From Selaginella moellendorffii (taxonomy: Eukaryota; Streptophyta; Lycopodiopsida; Selaginellales; Selaginellaceae): DNA of 64,000 nucleotides. Below are positions 32,341-43,664 of the stretch, one piece after another (the first letter of the stretch is position 1; every line of letters starts with the position of its first letter). The stretch lies in contig NW_003314280.1 of the NCBI RefSeq assembly GCF_000143415.4, forward strand, positions 2,029,549 to 2,093,548. The letters are read 5' to 3'. A program made the translations under genes and the position numbers. The notes below the pieces were generated by a model. That model had not been told where the DNA came from. It ran no database searches and worked only from the letters and a program-made list of their open reading frames with translations.

Positions 32341-32640
32341 TGTCAGATTGTTGGCTCCAAACATGTGGTTCCAAGCGAGAAATAAGCTGCCATGTATCAC
32401 GTACAAGCTTCTTGATCCAGGTAGAGAATGCTGTATATACACTACTACATAAATCAAACAATCAGAGAGCTCCCAAGGCAACGAAAAAGGGAACTGCTTT
32501 CATCGGAGAAGGATTAGAGTGCATTATGCGCTGCAATTCGGATGTCACAGCCTTTGGATATTGATTCCAGCTCAAGCTTGACATGCTACAAAGAGAGAAA
32601 GTCAGTGAGAATCTAGAAATGAACCAAAGAAGAAAGTGCA
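32340..32640. repeat. Dispersed repeat, copy 1 of 2
   Basis: About 300 bp that aligns by eye with 45862-46162 in the same orientation. Shared runs include CAGATTGTTGGCTCCAAACA, TTCCAAGCGAGAAATA and CAATTCGGATGTCACA. Neither copy has a consistent reading frame, and I see no LTR, terminal inverted repeat or A-tail. It may be a short nonautonomous transposon, a SINE-like element or a noncoding RNA family. Confidence 0.75.
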
Positions 32641-33663
32641 ATGAACCTTTGGTTATTTAGATAGCCACCAAATAACCCTTTTTCCATTTGTGGTTAGAAA
32701 TTTTAAGTGGTTCATGTTAAGTAAGATTAAATATTATTTCACATGATTTTATTATAATCACATAAATATATTTTTATATTAAAACTAAACTTAACAAAAT
32801 TATACTAATTAAAATCACAAATAATTTAAGTGGATTGAAGGTCATATCTATATTTTAGTAAGTTTATTAGATTTTATAGTGGAACTTATATTGTTAAAAA
32901 AATTTGTTTATATATATCATTCTCATTCAAAAATTGTATAACTTATATTTCTTCTTATATTAGTAAAGTTTATTAGTAAAAAAAAAACTCTGTGCACGAA
33001 GTTTAAATATATCTATTATGGTTATACAAGTGACATTTATTATGCAATTCATAGTCTGTAATTTCAATTTTGAATTCAATTTATAAAGGGTTTTAAAAGT
33101 ATATGAAGGATAGTGAAGCTAAGAATATAGTTTTGAAAAAACTTTTTAGTGGTGCTTCCAAAAAACCTTAGGGATTAGTAGCCTTAAATAGCCAACAAGC
33201 TTTTCAAGAAAGTGCTTAAAGAATAATTCCCATCCCAAAAACTATAGTATACCATATCCATTCCTAAAGGTTTAGGCCTTTCCTTTGGGATGGAATTGGG
33301 GAGTTAGGGTATCCATACTATCAAGCTAATTTAACTTCGTTTACTTTGGCATTAGGTAATTATATTGCTAAGGTTTTTACTTAGTGTACCAACTCTTTTT
33401 TTTTTTACTGGGGTTTTAACTATGCATTACATAAATAATGGGGTGTTAACAATTTCTTCATAGATTCCTGAACTCTCTCTTAAACCTAAGCTAAACTTAA
33501 GGTTTGGTTATATTCCTCGCAGGTACAAGCAACTAAATACATGGAACTTTTAAATTCATAACATCCCTTAGTACAATTAAACTTATTTATAGGATTCTGT
33601 TAATCCTTAGGTGCAGCTCCTAATTTAGGACCTTTAGAGGAAACACTATAAGTTATTTAAAAG

Positions 33664-33722
<59 letters not shown>

Positions 33723-33796
33723 ATAATTTATATCTTTAAATGATTATATATACTCTTTTATTTTAAATATAATATATTTCAAAATAAATTTAAAGG
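32641..33796. other. AT-rich DNA and (AT)n microsatellite
   Basis: This is the left edge of the second repeat island. It contains a long (AT)n run at about 33667-33719 and no gene. Confidence 0.6.
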
Positions 33797-33945
33797 TGTG
33801 AGATCCAAGTGTACGGCAACGATGCTGTATACTAATATTAGCATAATGGGATTTTAATAGTTGTCGAATTAGTTTCAATCCAAACCACTCATTCTTATAT
33901 ATGTACATTTCTATATTCTATTTATGCACTCATATTGGTGAAGAT
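33797..33945 (+). repeat. Putative 5' LTR of the gypsy element
   Basis: Starts TGTGAGATCCAAGTGTACGG and ends near TATGCACTCA. It matches the sequences at 9565 and 40970. I cannot find a convincing primer-binding site after it, so the right end is approximate. Confidence 0.55.
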
Positions 33946-34479
33946 GAGGGGCAACTTTCATTGTCCCTAAAGAGTGTTTGGATTTAGGATTTTGATTTAG
34001 ATTTAACTTTTGTATTGTCTAAATTTGCCTTTCCTTATAGCTTTTTCAAATTTATTCTCTTTTATTTTTTTCTTTTTATTTATCTTCATGGCAAAGCACT
34101 AACCTCCTCCTCTTTTGACTTTGGAGCAGCAATTAGTGCATTTTCTTGATGCTATATGGTTATAGTTAGGCAATTAGATTCAATTGATAGCAGCATTTAT
34201 AGCATGTGGTACATCTCCTCTTGCTCTTAGTGCCAATCTTCGTGTCAGACTGGAGTTCTTTTGTGGGAGTCTTGGGGATGATATGTACCATTGGTTTAAT
34301 CACTTTACGGTGATTATCACATATTATTTTTAGGATGATGCTTAATGTTTGCATGGGTTTCCCACGTATCTCCAAGGGACAACACTATAATGATACAATG
34401 GTTTGAATACAACCACTCATAAGGATTGGAACATTCTCCTGGATGTCTTCAAACGAGCATTTGGATATGCTAACGATTG

Positions 34480-35036
34480 TGATGATACCTTTTAACAATT
34501 ACATCATTTTTATCAAGGGCCACTTGAATCAGTGATGCAATTTAACATTCATTTCCGAAGCTTTTTGCTTTGTGCGGAGTTAAATATGTCAGAGTGGATC
34601 AAGTTGGGAATGTTGTGGCTAGCATTTTGTCAAGATATTATAGGACTTGTGCATACACTTGCTCTAACCATCCCTAACTTTTTGTAGGAGATAATCTTGT
34701 ACTAATGGAGGTTGATGCTATGTCGCAAATGTGACTTCGAGTATCAAAAGATACTTATTAGCCAATCTTTACAGACACTCTCTCTTTACTACTATAACGG
34801 AAGGAGGATGAGCATAAGAAAGGAATTCCTAAATGTCTATTTAGCCAAACATACTTGGCCTAATTTGTTAATTATCTTTTACTCTGTCTTGCATTGGCTT
34901 GGGAAAAACCCTTGCGTATCAAATCCCTCAATATCATTATATAATAGTTTACCATGCTTGCCAAACACCTTTGCTATCATGCCCTTTGTGTTAGTCTTAT
35001 TTCGGTCCCAAATATTATTTATGAAAAGTGTCTAGA
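34480..35036 (+). pseudogene. gag-like remnant of the gypsy element
   Basis: Degenerate sequence that includes 34712-35035, whose translation matches the fragment at 1-420. Stops interrupt it. Gag identity is inferred from its position before the zinc knuckle and protease. Confidence 0.5.
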
Positions 35037-35216
35037 TTTGCTCATTTGGCATATCTACGGAATATAGAAATTGTTTTGAACACAATAGTGTTTTTTCTGT
35101 GTTTAAATTCATAATCTAAAAATATTTCATATTCAATAAGTTTCGAGCTTGTCCCAAAGACTAACTCCTAGTACTAAGGAAGGCTTGGGGTGAAAGCCCA
35201 AAGCGTGTGTTCCTCG

Positions 35217-35233
35217 GGGGGGGGGGGGGGGGA
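35217..35233. repeat. Poly-G tract
   Basis: A run of about 17 G, within a block (35175-35265) that resembles 39270-39340 (shared GGTGAAAGCCCAAAG and a G-rich tract). Confidence 0.85.
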
Positions 35234-35369
35234 GGAGGCTATAGGGGGTTCCCAATGTATTGTAAGGATAGTAGTTGGAATGTATGTCTGACCATCTAAG
35301 ACATACATATCATACATATATTGGGTTATATCACTCTTTATTCTGTGTCTGGCTTGGGTCTAAGCCCAG

Positions 35370-35564
35370 TGTAAAGCTCTTGAGTTTGGACTTCCCAGGA
35401 AGTCACCCAGCCTAGTACTATTCAAACCCAAGGACGCTTAACCCCAAATATCCCAAAACCCTTAATCAATTGAGAAAGGGGGTGCACTCTTGTTCATGGG
35501 CCCTTTCCCTCTATATTTGAACCTTATAGATCATCTCTCAAGTCGTTCCCTTTGGTTGCTTACA
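35370..35564 (-). mobile_element. Cassandra solo LTR nested in the gypsy element
   Basis: 195 bp from TGTAAAG to GCTTACA, closely matching the LTRs at 1328 and 1993. The 5S-derived block at about 35388-35443 is the best preserved of the three (GGACTTCCCAGGA, CCTAGTACTATTC, AAGGACGCTTAACC on the plus strand). Flanking pentamers (CCCAG and CCAAA) do not match, so no TSD is evident. It lies inside the gypsy gag region, so it inserted after that element. Confidence 0.82.
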
Positions 35565-36594
35565 CCAAACTCCACACTACTTTAGTCAGTGGGGTACCTT
35601 CCATGTTAAGTCACCAGTATGCCAAAATTGTGCTAGACACTGTTTGACACTATTTTGCATGCAAGTGCTGGATATGGGGAGCTGGTGCTTGTGGGATTGT
35701 ACCAGACCCTCATTTCGTAATGCAATGGGCTTGGAATTCAACTCCAAATTCAAGTGCACTACATGCTGCTATTGTCAAGTTCAAGAACAATGTTGAAGAC
35801 ATGGTCGTGGCTGTGGCTATGATGTCCACTGCTGGGCATGTGATGAAGTTGGTCACATTTATCAGCATTATTAGCGTTTTCTAAATTGGCAACTTCTATT
35901 TCCTGGGTGGAGACCTTAGTGTCAACAACATCCTGTTAATGCTACTATAGTAGAAGGTTTAAACACTAAGATGCTTCTAGCAAATAAGGAGTTATGTGAG
36001 TAGTGAAGGGTCTTTATATAAATAAGTTAGTGATCCCTCCATATTTCATTCGAGAGTATCATCAAAGGGTTCACTCGACATTAGTTCATCTAGTGTTTAC
36101 TTTTCAAGCTTATTTTATAACAAGAGATCTCCTTTTATTCTTTTTGTGTTGGTTGATATAAGCTTAAGTTTATCTTCTATTGTTCGACATGTTTCCACAT
36201 GTTATCGTCTATATTTATGTCATATTGTAGAGCCAATTTTCATTATTTATAGCGACCATACATATGCATATGCATGGGATAAGGCAGACTAGTTGTGTGT
36301 GTAGGCAATCTCAAGCTTAAGCTGCAGTTATTATGGGTGGTATTGAGTCAAGCTTTTGACCTTATTATTGGTATGAATTGGTTGTAATGCAATTATGCCA
36401 AGTATGACTTTGATGTTTCTCTCCTTTATCTTATACTTCCTTAGATTTCTTTCATTCCTCTTATTTTTATTCTTTTTTATCCCTTTGTATTTACCTCTGC
36501 TTCCATCATATTTTTCTCCCCATTACTTCCTTCTTTGTTTCTGTCTTGTTCCTTTATTCCCTCTTCTAATCCCTCTAACGATCTTTGTGTTGTA

Positions 36595-37103
36595 GTAGTT
36601 GACCGACTCATGAAAGAGTATGCCAACCTCTTTGAATTTGACCTGTCGTCTGAGGCCAAGATTGCAATACATTATCCCATTCCAACTGGGGATACTTGTT
36701 TAATCTATGTTTCTATTCATCATTGGTTATCAAAAGAGATCAAGATTTTATGTGCAAATGTCAAAAAGATGTAAAAAAGGGTGTTATTCGAAAGTTGTGG
36801 AACCCTTGGGTATGTGAACCTTATCTCTTGAGGAAGCTTGATAGGAGTATTCATTTCTGCATTAACTATCGTTTGTTAAATGAATTAACGATTTTAGAGA
36901 TGTACCCTCTTCCTCATACTACTGATCTTATAAATCGTATAGGGAGAAGTCATTGGTTCACCAAGTTAAATCTTGCTTCTGGGTATTGGCAAGTGCCAAT
37001 AGTTGAAAAAGATATTCCTAAGATTGTTTTTCGTACATTATGTGATTTATACAAGTTCTTGGTGATGCCATTTGGTTTGAACAATACTTTAACCACTTTC
37101 TAA
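36595..37103 (+). pseudogene. Reverse transcriptase remnant (Ty3/gypsy)
   Basis: Frames 36595-36774 and 36696-37103 overlap and together give RT blocks. Recognisable pieces are INYRLLNELTILEMYPLPH, HWFTKLNLASGYWQVPI and FRTLCDLYKFLVMPFGLNN. The catalytic YxDD block that should follow is broken: downstream sequence reads as FINDVLIHLE-like across a frameshift. It is not functional. Confidence 0.85.
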
Positions 37104-37512
37104 CAATGATAAATGAGGTTCTTTATGATATGCTGAAGTGACTACTGACTTTATCAATGATGTTTTGATCCACTTAGAGGGGACATGGGAGGAACACATT
37201 TGTGATGTTTGTAGGTGTTGGATCAACTATATGAAGTTAGTTTAAAGCTTAAGTAGTTAAAGTGTGTGTTTAAGTCTAAGGGCATAACTTATCTTGGTTA
37301 TCATATTTTTCGTAAAAGTTTGCAAATTGATCTTGACAAACTTGTGGCTATTCTAAAGTTTTCTACTCCAAAGTGTGTAAATGATGTGTAGCACTTTTTA
37401 GGCAAGGTGTAATATCTTTGTTGTTTTTATCTTTTTGATTGCATCTTCACCATTGTAAATGTTGTTGAAGTCATCAACATTGTCTTTCATATGATTTATA
37501 AACTGTGAACAA

Positions 37513-37755
37513 GTGTTTATGGATCTCAAAGAGCTATTAACAACTCCTCCAGTTTTGGCATATTTTAATTACACTTGGCTTTTCATTTTGCGCATGGATG
37601 TTTTTGATATTGGTCTTAGAGTTGTGTTGATGCAAGAGAGCTTGAGTGTGCCTAATCAGTGCCATCCCATTGCATATATCAGCCATATATTACAACCAGT
37701 GGAGATGAACTACTCCATGATAGAGAAGGAGTGTTTAATACCTTTTGGGTTTTGA
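37513..37755 (+). pseudogene. RT RNase H remnant (Ty3/gypsy)
   Basis: The translation shows LLTTPPVLAYFNYTWLFIL, then DVFDIGLRVVLMQ, PIAYISHILQPVEMNYSMI and EKECL. This is the standard linker and RNase H order of gypsy elements. Stops flank it. Confidence 0.8.
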
Positions 37756-38249
37756 GAAACTTCATGTATATCTATATGGTTCTTAGACATTATTAAAAGG
37801 TGATTATGTTGTAGTTACTTTGTTATTGAAGCAGAAGAACTTAGTTGGTCGTATTGCTTAGTGGCCTTTAAAGCTTTAGATATATGATTTTGAAGTTGTT
37901 TATTATTTGGGGAGTTCTATAGCTGATGTTGATGCCCTTTCTCAAGTTCTTTTTCCTTCTTAACTCTTTTCTCATGGTTTTGAAAAATTTATTATTCTAG
38001 CATCTATGGATTTTATGGATGAGGATTGTGTGTCATCAGAAACTGCTATACGTGATGTTCAATATTTATAAGGTGTAAAACAAGATTTACCTTCTCTTAA
38101 CGAAGTTTCTGAAACTCAAAAAATTGAGCCATAGATTTAAAAGCTTCGTGACGGGTTTAAGAATCCTTCGATGACTTGCCATTTTAACATTTACATTCTC
38201 AATATCACCTTAAAGATGGTTTTCTTTATTTTGTTGGGATAAATTCTGA

Positions 38250-38757
38250 TGATCATTTATGATTGGTGGTGCTTTCAATCTTCATTCTACATTTTTTTCA
38301 TGTCTACCATGATTCTCTTATTCTAAATGGGTATATGGGACATATACCCATTCGCATGACCGAGAAGTTGGGCAAGTCTTTCTAATTAGCTGAAGATGTG
38401 ACGTGATGTTATTTGGTATATGCATAATTGTGTTTGGTGCCAAACTCGTAATACTCCCCCTCATACTATGAAAGGACAGTTAGAGTCAATTGCAATTTCC
38501 TGTTCGTTTGAATTGGTCGCATTTGATCTAATAAGGCCTTTTCCACTAGCAATGAGTATGTCATTATTGTTTCTGACTACTTGACTTGCTGGATGGAAGT
38601 TAATTTTCTTGCTAATGCATTTGCAATTACTATTAAATACTTCATCCTCAATCAAGTGGTATTTCAGCATTCCTGTCTGAAGCAAATTCTTTTAAATAAT
38701 GGTCTTACATTTATGGCTGAGGTATTTCATGTTTTGATGTCTTGGTTGGGGTATTGT
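38250..38757 (+). pseudogene. Integrase remnant, 5' part
   Basis: Contains a WCQTRNTPP-like zinc-domain end, DLIRPFPLA and a VVFQHSCLKQILLNNGLTFM core segment across frameshifts. The frame breaks at GTGAGACATAAAATCC (38757), where other repeat sequence begins. The integrase resumes near 40250. Confidence 0.7.
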
Positions 38758-40250
38758 GAGACATAAAATCCCTAGGCCCCAAAAAGGAGCCAAAAGGGTG
38801 CCATGTGGTAGTGGCTAAAGTAAAAGCCAAATGAGGTAACACATATAGACTAAAAGCTCTGACTTGAAAAGTTGAGAGTGGGAGTGGAACTCCCAACAAA
38901 GTGCTCAAGGAATGAGCACAAAGCGAGCAATAAGTGAGTCTCTAAAAAAGGGACACAAAAGGACCAACACATGACATATGGAAGAGTTCGAGATGGACCT
39001 GAGATGGAGTCTGAGATGGACCCAAGATGGAGTCCGAGATGGACCTGAGATGGACCCGAGATGGAGTCCAAAATGGACTTGAGATGGAGTCCAAGATGGA
39101 TCTGAGATGAAGTCTGAGATGGACCTGAGATGGACTCCAAAATGGAGTCTGAGATGGATTCGAAATAGAGTTCTAGATGGAGTCCAAGATGGAACCGAGA
39201 CCGAGTCTGAGTTCGAAGCCAAGACCGAGACCGAGACTGAGTCCGAGTTCGAGTCCAAATACTAATACAGGCTGTTGGGTGAAAGCCCAAAGTGACCGTC
39301 CCTTGGGGGCAGGGGGGGTTCCAAAGTATAATAGGGAGAGTGTGGGGATTGGACCCTAGTGGAGCCAGTTTGGCCAGGAAAGGCTAGTTTGTCCCAAAAA
39401 GGCTATACCAAGGTGTTAGGTGATGAGATAACCACTGGGAAGTCTAAGGCTAAAGTGAATACAGACTGATAAACGGGGTAGTTTGGTGAATTGTTCAAAA
39501 GCCGGCTTTAGTTCCCTCGGGAGATTAAATGGTCGATGTTCCTAGTCCAAATGTCGGTGGCACTACCTACTTGGATACCTGGTGTGGCTCAATGAAACCT
39601 CGTTTGAAGCCCATGGCTAGAGCACCCAAAGGCAAAAGGCGGGGAGAGTACCTATAAAGCTCGTGTAGGGCCATAGTATTCCAAAATGTTGTCCCAAAGT
39701 CCTATATTGTGGAAAGAAAGAGGGGTAGTCTTCTGATGTAGTGACCAAGGTTACGATCACATGGTGTGGAAGTCCCAAAGGACAATGGGACTTGGTGGTC
39801 GAGCCTGTGGGCCTTGACCCAGTGGCAGTGTCAGTGAACATAGAAAGGGATTTGGTAGAGATTAAAAAATGGATATTAAGGAAAGCTATTCCCCATGTCT
39901 ATGGGCATCCAAAGGATGCTAAAGAATGGATCTAGGATGACCACTCATGGACAGATGGCCTAGTCTTTGAGAGATGAGACTTTGATGCAAGTGGTGTTGA
40001 ACCACAAGTGTGGCAAAGGTGAATGGGCATAGCCTTAGCGTAATGAGCTGATATGTTAGTGGTACCTTTGGGTGTCAATTGTGGGATTGGACATATAGGG
40101 CACTTGGACCAAGTGCAAAATTTGAGTGGCAAGGATGCCATTCTTGGGGCTAGTTAGCCCTAAGTTCGGAATAGGACTTATGGAGGTTGTGAGTGAGACT
40201 CCTTTAAATGGTTGGAGGTATGGTTAAATGACTAAAATAGAATGGAAAAT
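38757..40250. mobile_element. Repeat inserted in the gypsy integrase
   Basis: About 1.5 kb separates the integrase segment LTFMAEVFHVLMSWLG from the segment that reads SVYHP(stop)SDGLMEWFVRTLKG (40262-40345). Together these would be contiguous in gypsy integrase. The insert starts TGTGAGACATAAAATCC, holds an 11/12-bp satellite, and has a block similar to 35175-35265. I could not define its ends or class. Confidence 0.55.
38990..39260. repeat. 11/12-bp degenerate satellite
   Basis: The unit is AGATGGA followed by CC or GTC and TG, CA or CG (AGATGGACCTG / AGATGGAGTCTG). About 15 copies run to roughly 39190, then shift to 6-bp GAGACC/GAGTCC steps. It is open in several frames but shows no sign of selection. 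Confidence 0.85.
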
Positions 40251-40350
40251 TTAATCACTTCACACTTTCATGAGTGTTTATCATCCATAGTCAGATGGTT
40301 TAATGGAATGGTTCGTTCGAACATTAAAAGGGATGATTATGAAGTACATG
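40250..40350 (+). pseudogene. Integrase remnant, 3' part
   Basis: Reads TFMSVYHP, stop, SDGLMEWFVRTLKGMIMKYM. This corresponds to the conserved YHPQTDG..ER.N..L region of gypsy integrase. It continues the frame lost at 38757. Confidence 0.7.
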
Positions 40351-40969
40351 AGCTTTTAACATTCGAATTTAGATGGTTATTTGCTGTTTCTTTGATATAT
40401 GTATATCATAAGGTTGCAAAGCTCTATTGGTGCTTCACCATTTTAACTTTTATATGGTCATGATCCAATATTACTAATAGAGTTGAGTTTACCTTTGCGA
40501 TTACCATAAGTTGCTAATGCTAGGTCTTGGGATCAATATTTGATGAACATTCTTTCATTTGTCTGAGTAAAGTCTACCAAACACCTGAGCCGCATATAAG
40601 TGGGACAACAATGGTCTTACAACTCCTATCATCATCCACTTGTGAAGTACAAAATGAATGATTTAGTATTAATCTATTTTCCCAATCTTACAGTACGTGG
40701 GTTGTCTATAGGGCTCCTTGTTCAAGGGAACAAACTATGTCAGATATTGTGGAAAGTTAGACTACAAGTTTATGGGGTTTAGCATGATGTCTAACAAGCC
40801 AATCGTCCAGAAATTATGCATTTGCAATAGCTAAAATGCTTCATACAAAGGGATTAGGAACAATTGGCATCACTTACAAATCCATTAATGTTTCCTCCTT
40901 ATGTTCCTTTAGATTTTGGCCTATTCACAAGAGGATCTTAATTGTTTTCCATCATTCTAGAGAAAGGGA

Positions 40970-41085
40970 TGTTGTAAGGTCCAAGTGTATGGCTATGATG
41001 CTATATATTAATATTAGGTGTAATAGGATTTTGATAGCTGTTAGATTGGTTTCAATTTAGACCACTCACTCCTGTATATAAGCTA
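40970..41085 (+). repeat. Putative 3' LTR of the gypsy element (truncated)
   Basis: Begins TGTTGTAAGGTCCAAG just after a purine tract AGAGAAAGGGA. It matches the left repeat for about 110 bp to CTGTATATAAGC, then similarity stops, so the LTR is truncated or diverged. Confidence 0.55.
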
Positions 41086-43630
41086 TTATAAATTATTTTA
41101 AAAAAAATTATCAAAAGCTTATAAGAAAAAAAATTAGGTTTTAATTTTTAAAAATTAACTATTTTTATAAAAACAATTATATAACTTTATAATTTTTCTA
41201 GATTCATATATCATCTCTACTCTTATAAAGGTTTGTGAATGAAGTATTTAAATTGAAAACTATTTTATTTTTGTGAATTTGAATATCTACTTTTTATATT
41301 AATAAATATATTTATTACTTTAAAAATATTTTTACTTAATATTCTTTTATATAGGTTCTATAAGAGTATTTAATTAAAATATAATTTATTAACTCTATAT
41401 ATAGATATTTATGCAAAACCTATTTTTTGATGAGAAAACTTCAAAATCTAAAAATAATTAAAATGTATATATTTAGTACAAGTACATAAACTACTGTAAT
41501 TTAATAAATATTTTAAATTAAATAAGTTAAAGAATATATGCATCCTATGTGTTTAGTTAGAAAATATGATTGTTAAATTTTTTTTACTCAAAACTATAGT
41601 TATTTTATATTTGTAGTAAATTTTTTTATAAAATCACATAATTTCTAAAGTATTTATTAATAATATCTTTTGCAAAAAAAAAATTAGATAATTATATATA
41701 CACTAAAAATACTTTAAATCATAATACTATTATATTAATTAATAAAAATAAATCTCATCTTTGAGACGATTCACCTTACACCTGACTTGACTTTGCCGGT
41801 GATAACTTAAATTCTTCAACCTTGTCTCTTTTTAAAATTAGTATTTAAAATAAAAGTTTTTGTTTTGAATTTTTTCTATATATAAAATTAATTTTATATC
41901 TTTATTTTATAATATAATTATTAAAATTATTTCATAAATATTATCTTAAATTTTAATTTTAAAAAAATACAAATATTTAACCTTAAAACTTAATACAAAT
42001 AAATTAATATGAGTGTGTTGAAAAAATTATTTATTATTTATTTATGAACTTTTAGAATTTCCCTATTGCTAACATTAAACTTGAATTTTTTTATCCTTTA
42101 AATACTCCAAAATAATCTAGATGTTACTTAACTTTCTATATAAGTTTTATAAAGTTTTATTTGAAGTATCAACCAATGTAAATCTAAATTCATCATCTTT
42201 TAAATTGTTAATTGTTATCCAACATTTGTGAAAGAAAATTGGAAAAATTACCTATATATATATTGTATTTTTCTACAATTTAAAAAGTTCCTAAATCATC
42301 ATATCATCATACAGGGAAACTCAAGAATAAAACATTTAAATTAGAACTTTGCATTGTCTACTATTGCTTGGCCATACACTTACTATAATATAATGGGGTT
42401 TTCTCTTTATCTTGATCTTTTATGTAAGTTTTTTTTGTCATTTGTCTTTCAAGAAGTTTGGTGGGTGTAAAACTACTCACTAGAATGCAATTGTCCTTGG
42501 TTAAATAAAAAGACTGTTTTAGTATAAGTTGACTATAGTAAATATGGTGTAAAACACTTATTTGCACAAACTTGAATTAAGATATGCTCATAACCAATGA
42601 TGCATGACTATATAGAGCCATAATTGCTGCCAATAGAGGTAAAAGAAAATCCCTTAACTCAAATGTTATTTTCTTTTTGGCAATTCAATACAATAATACC
42701 TCATACTTACAATGTCCTTTTGCAGTTTTTTTCTTAGCATCTGAAATTAAAGATGCCTTATTAGTAGACTCTAAAGTATCTTGATCTCTCATTCTCCTTT
42801 CATAAAACCAAATCATAACTTTTTATTAGATCACTTCTGATATGCAAAAGATAGGCATTTCTCTTGCTTCTAACAACCAACCACTTAGAACTTCACTAAT
42901 GTTACATATCAAATGACCAAAATGATGATCTTAAAATAAAGTGATTCCCCAATGAACTTCCACTCCAATATGTACAAGGTTAATTTGAGATTTAATCTCT
43001 TCTACTACTTTTGTAAATGCCTACTTCCACACTCTTTTGAATTCCTTTTTAAAATTCTGTGCAAAATGTCTTAAATAAAACATAATCCAGAAACAGTTTT
43101 TAAGGTTCTAGAAAAATAACTTTCAACTATTGTCATTTTCATTGTCAATCACCCCAAAAGTAATCAAATATAAGTTTAAAAAATTTTGAGATAAATAAAA
43201 ATTGAAACTACACTAAGATTTTTAAATGTTATATAGCTTAAAAATTGTAAGCAAGCAATGAAAACACTTAACTTGAATATAAGTTTTGTGCTTTTAAGCA
43301 AATCAGTATATCTGGTCTGTTTTTTTGTTCCTTTTTAATGGTCCAGATTTTATGATAATTTATTTTAATGGATAAGAGTTTTTTACTAAGCATAGTGTTT
43401 AAAATTTTTTAATTACCATACATCTTTGGTTTTATTAGTCTAATGGTTCTAAACTATTTACCAATACTACTTTTGATCATGCTTGGAAAAAGGAACAATA
43501 GATTACTCTAAAGCTTGAAGAGTCTACTCTTCTTTTTCTTGATTTGATCTTGATGCTCTTTTCGGAGTATAAGAAAAATATTAATAAAAAATTTCCGGAT
43601 CCATTTATTTATTGATCTTACTAGCCGCTG
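41086..43630. other. AT-rich DNA without a recognisable gene
   Basis: 2.5 kb of very AT-rich sequence at the right edge of the repeat island. No gene, LTR or RNA is recognised. An upstream exon of the neighbouring alpha-crystallin-domain gene could lie near 43,400-43,630 but I cannot place one. Confidence 0.5.
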
Positions 43631-43664
43631 CTTTTCAGCATCCACACAGCAAGCGCGAGGAGCA

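Larger units (their letters stand above)
33797..41085 (+). mobile_element. Decayed Ty3/gypsy LTR retrotransposon
   Basis: Related terminal sequences start at 33797 and about 40970. Both contain GATCCAAGTGTA- or GGTCCAAGTGTA-like starts, then ATTAATATTAG/ACTAATATTAG and GACCACTCA/AACCACTCA. Between them, in the plus direction, lie gag-like sequence (34480-35036), a CCHC-like knuckle (35829-35868), a protease end (36357-36390), reverse transcriptase (36595-37103), RNase H (37513-37755) and integrase (38250-38757, then 40250-40350). The gene order PR-RT-RH-IN is that of Ty3/gypsy. Many stops and frameshifts show that it is dead. A purine tract (AGAGAAAGGGA) precedes the right terminal repeat. 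Confidence 0.82.

Noticed and set aside
38850-39290. Minus-strand Ser/Arg-rich frames of 117-146 codons
   Set aside because: Translation of the 11/12-bp satellite; open in more than one frame because of repeat periodicity.
39617-40141. Possible small proteins in the insert at 38757-40250
   Set aside because: Short frames with no family resemblance inside repeat sequence.
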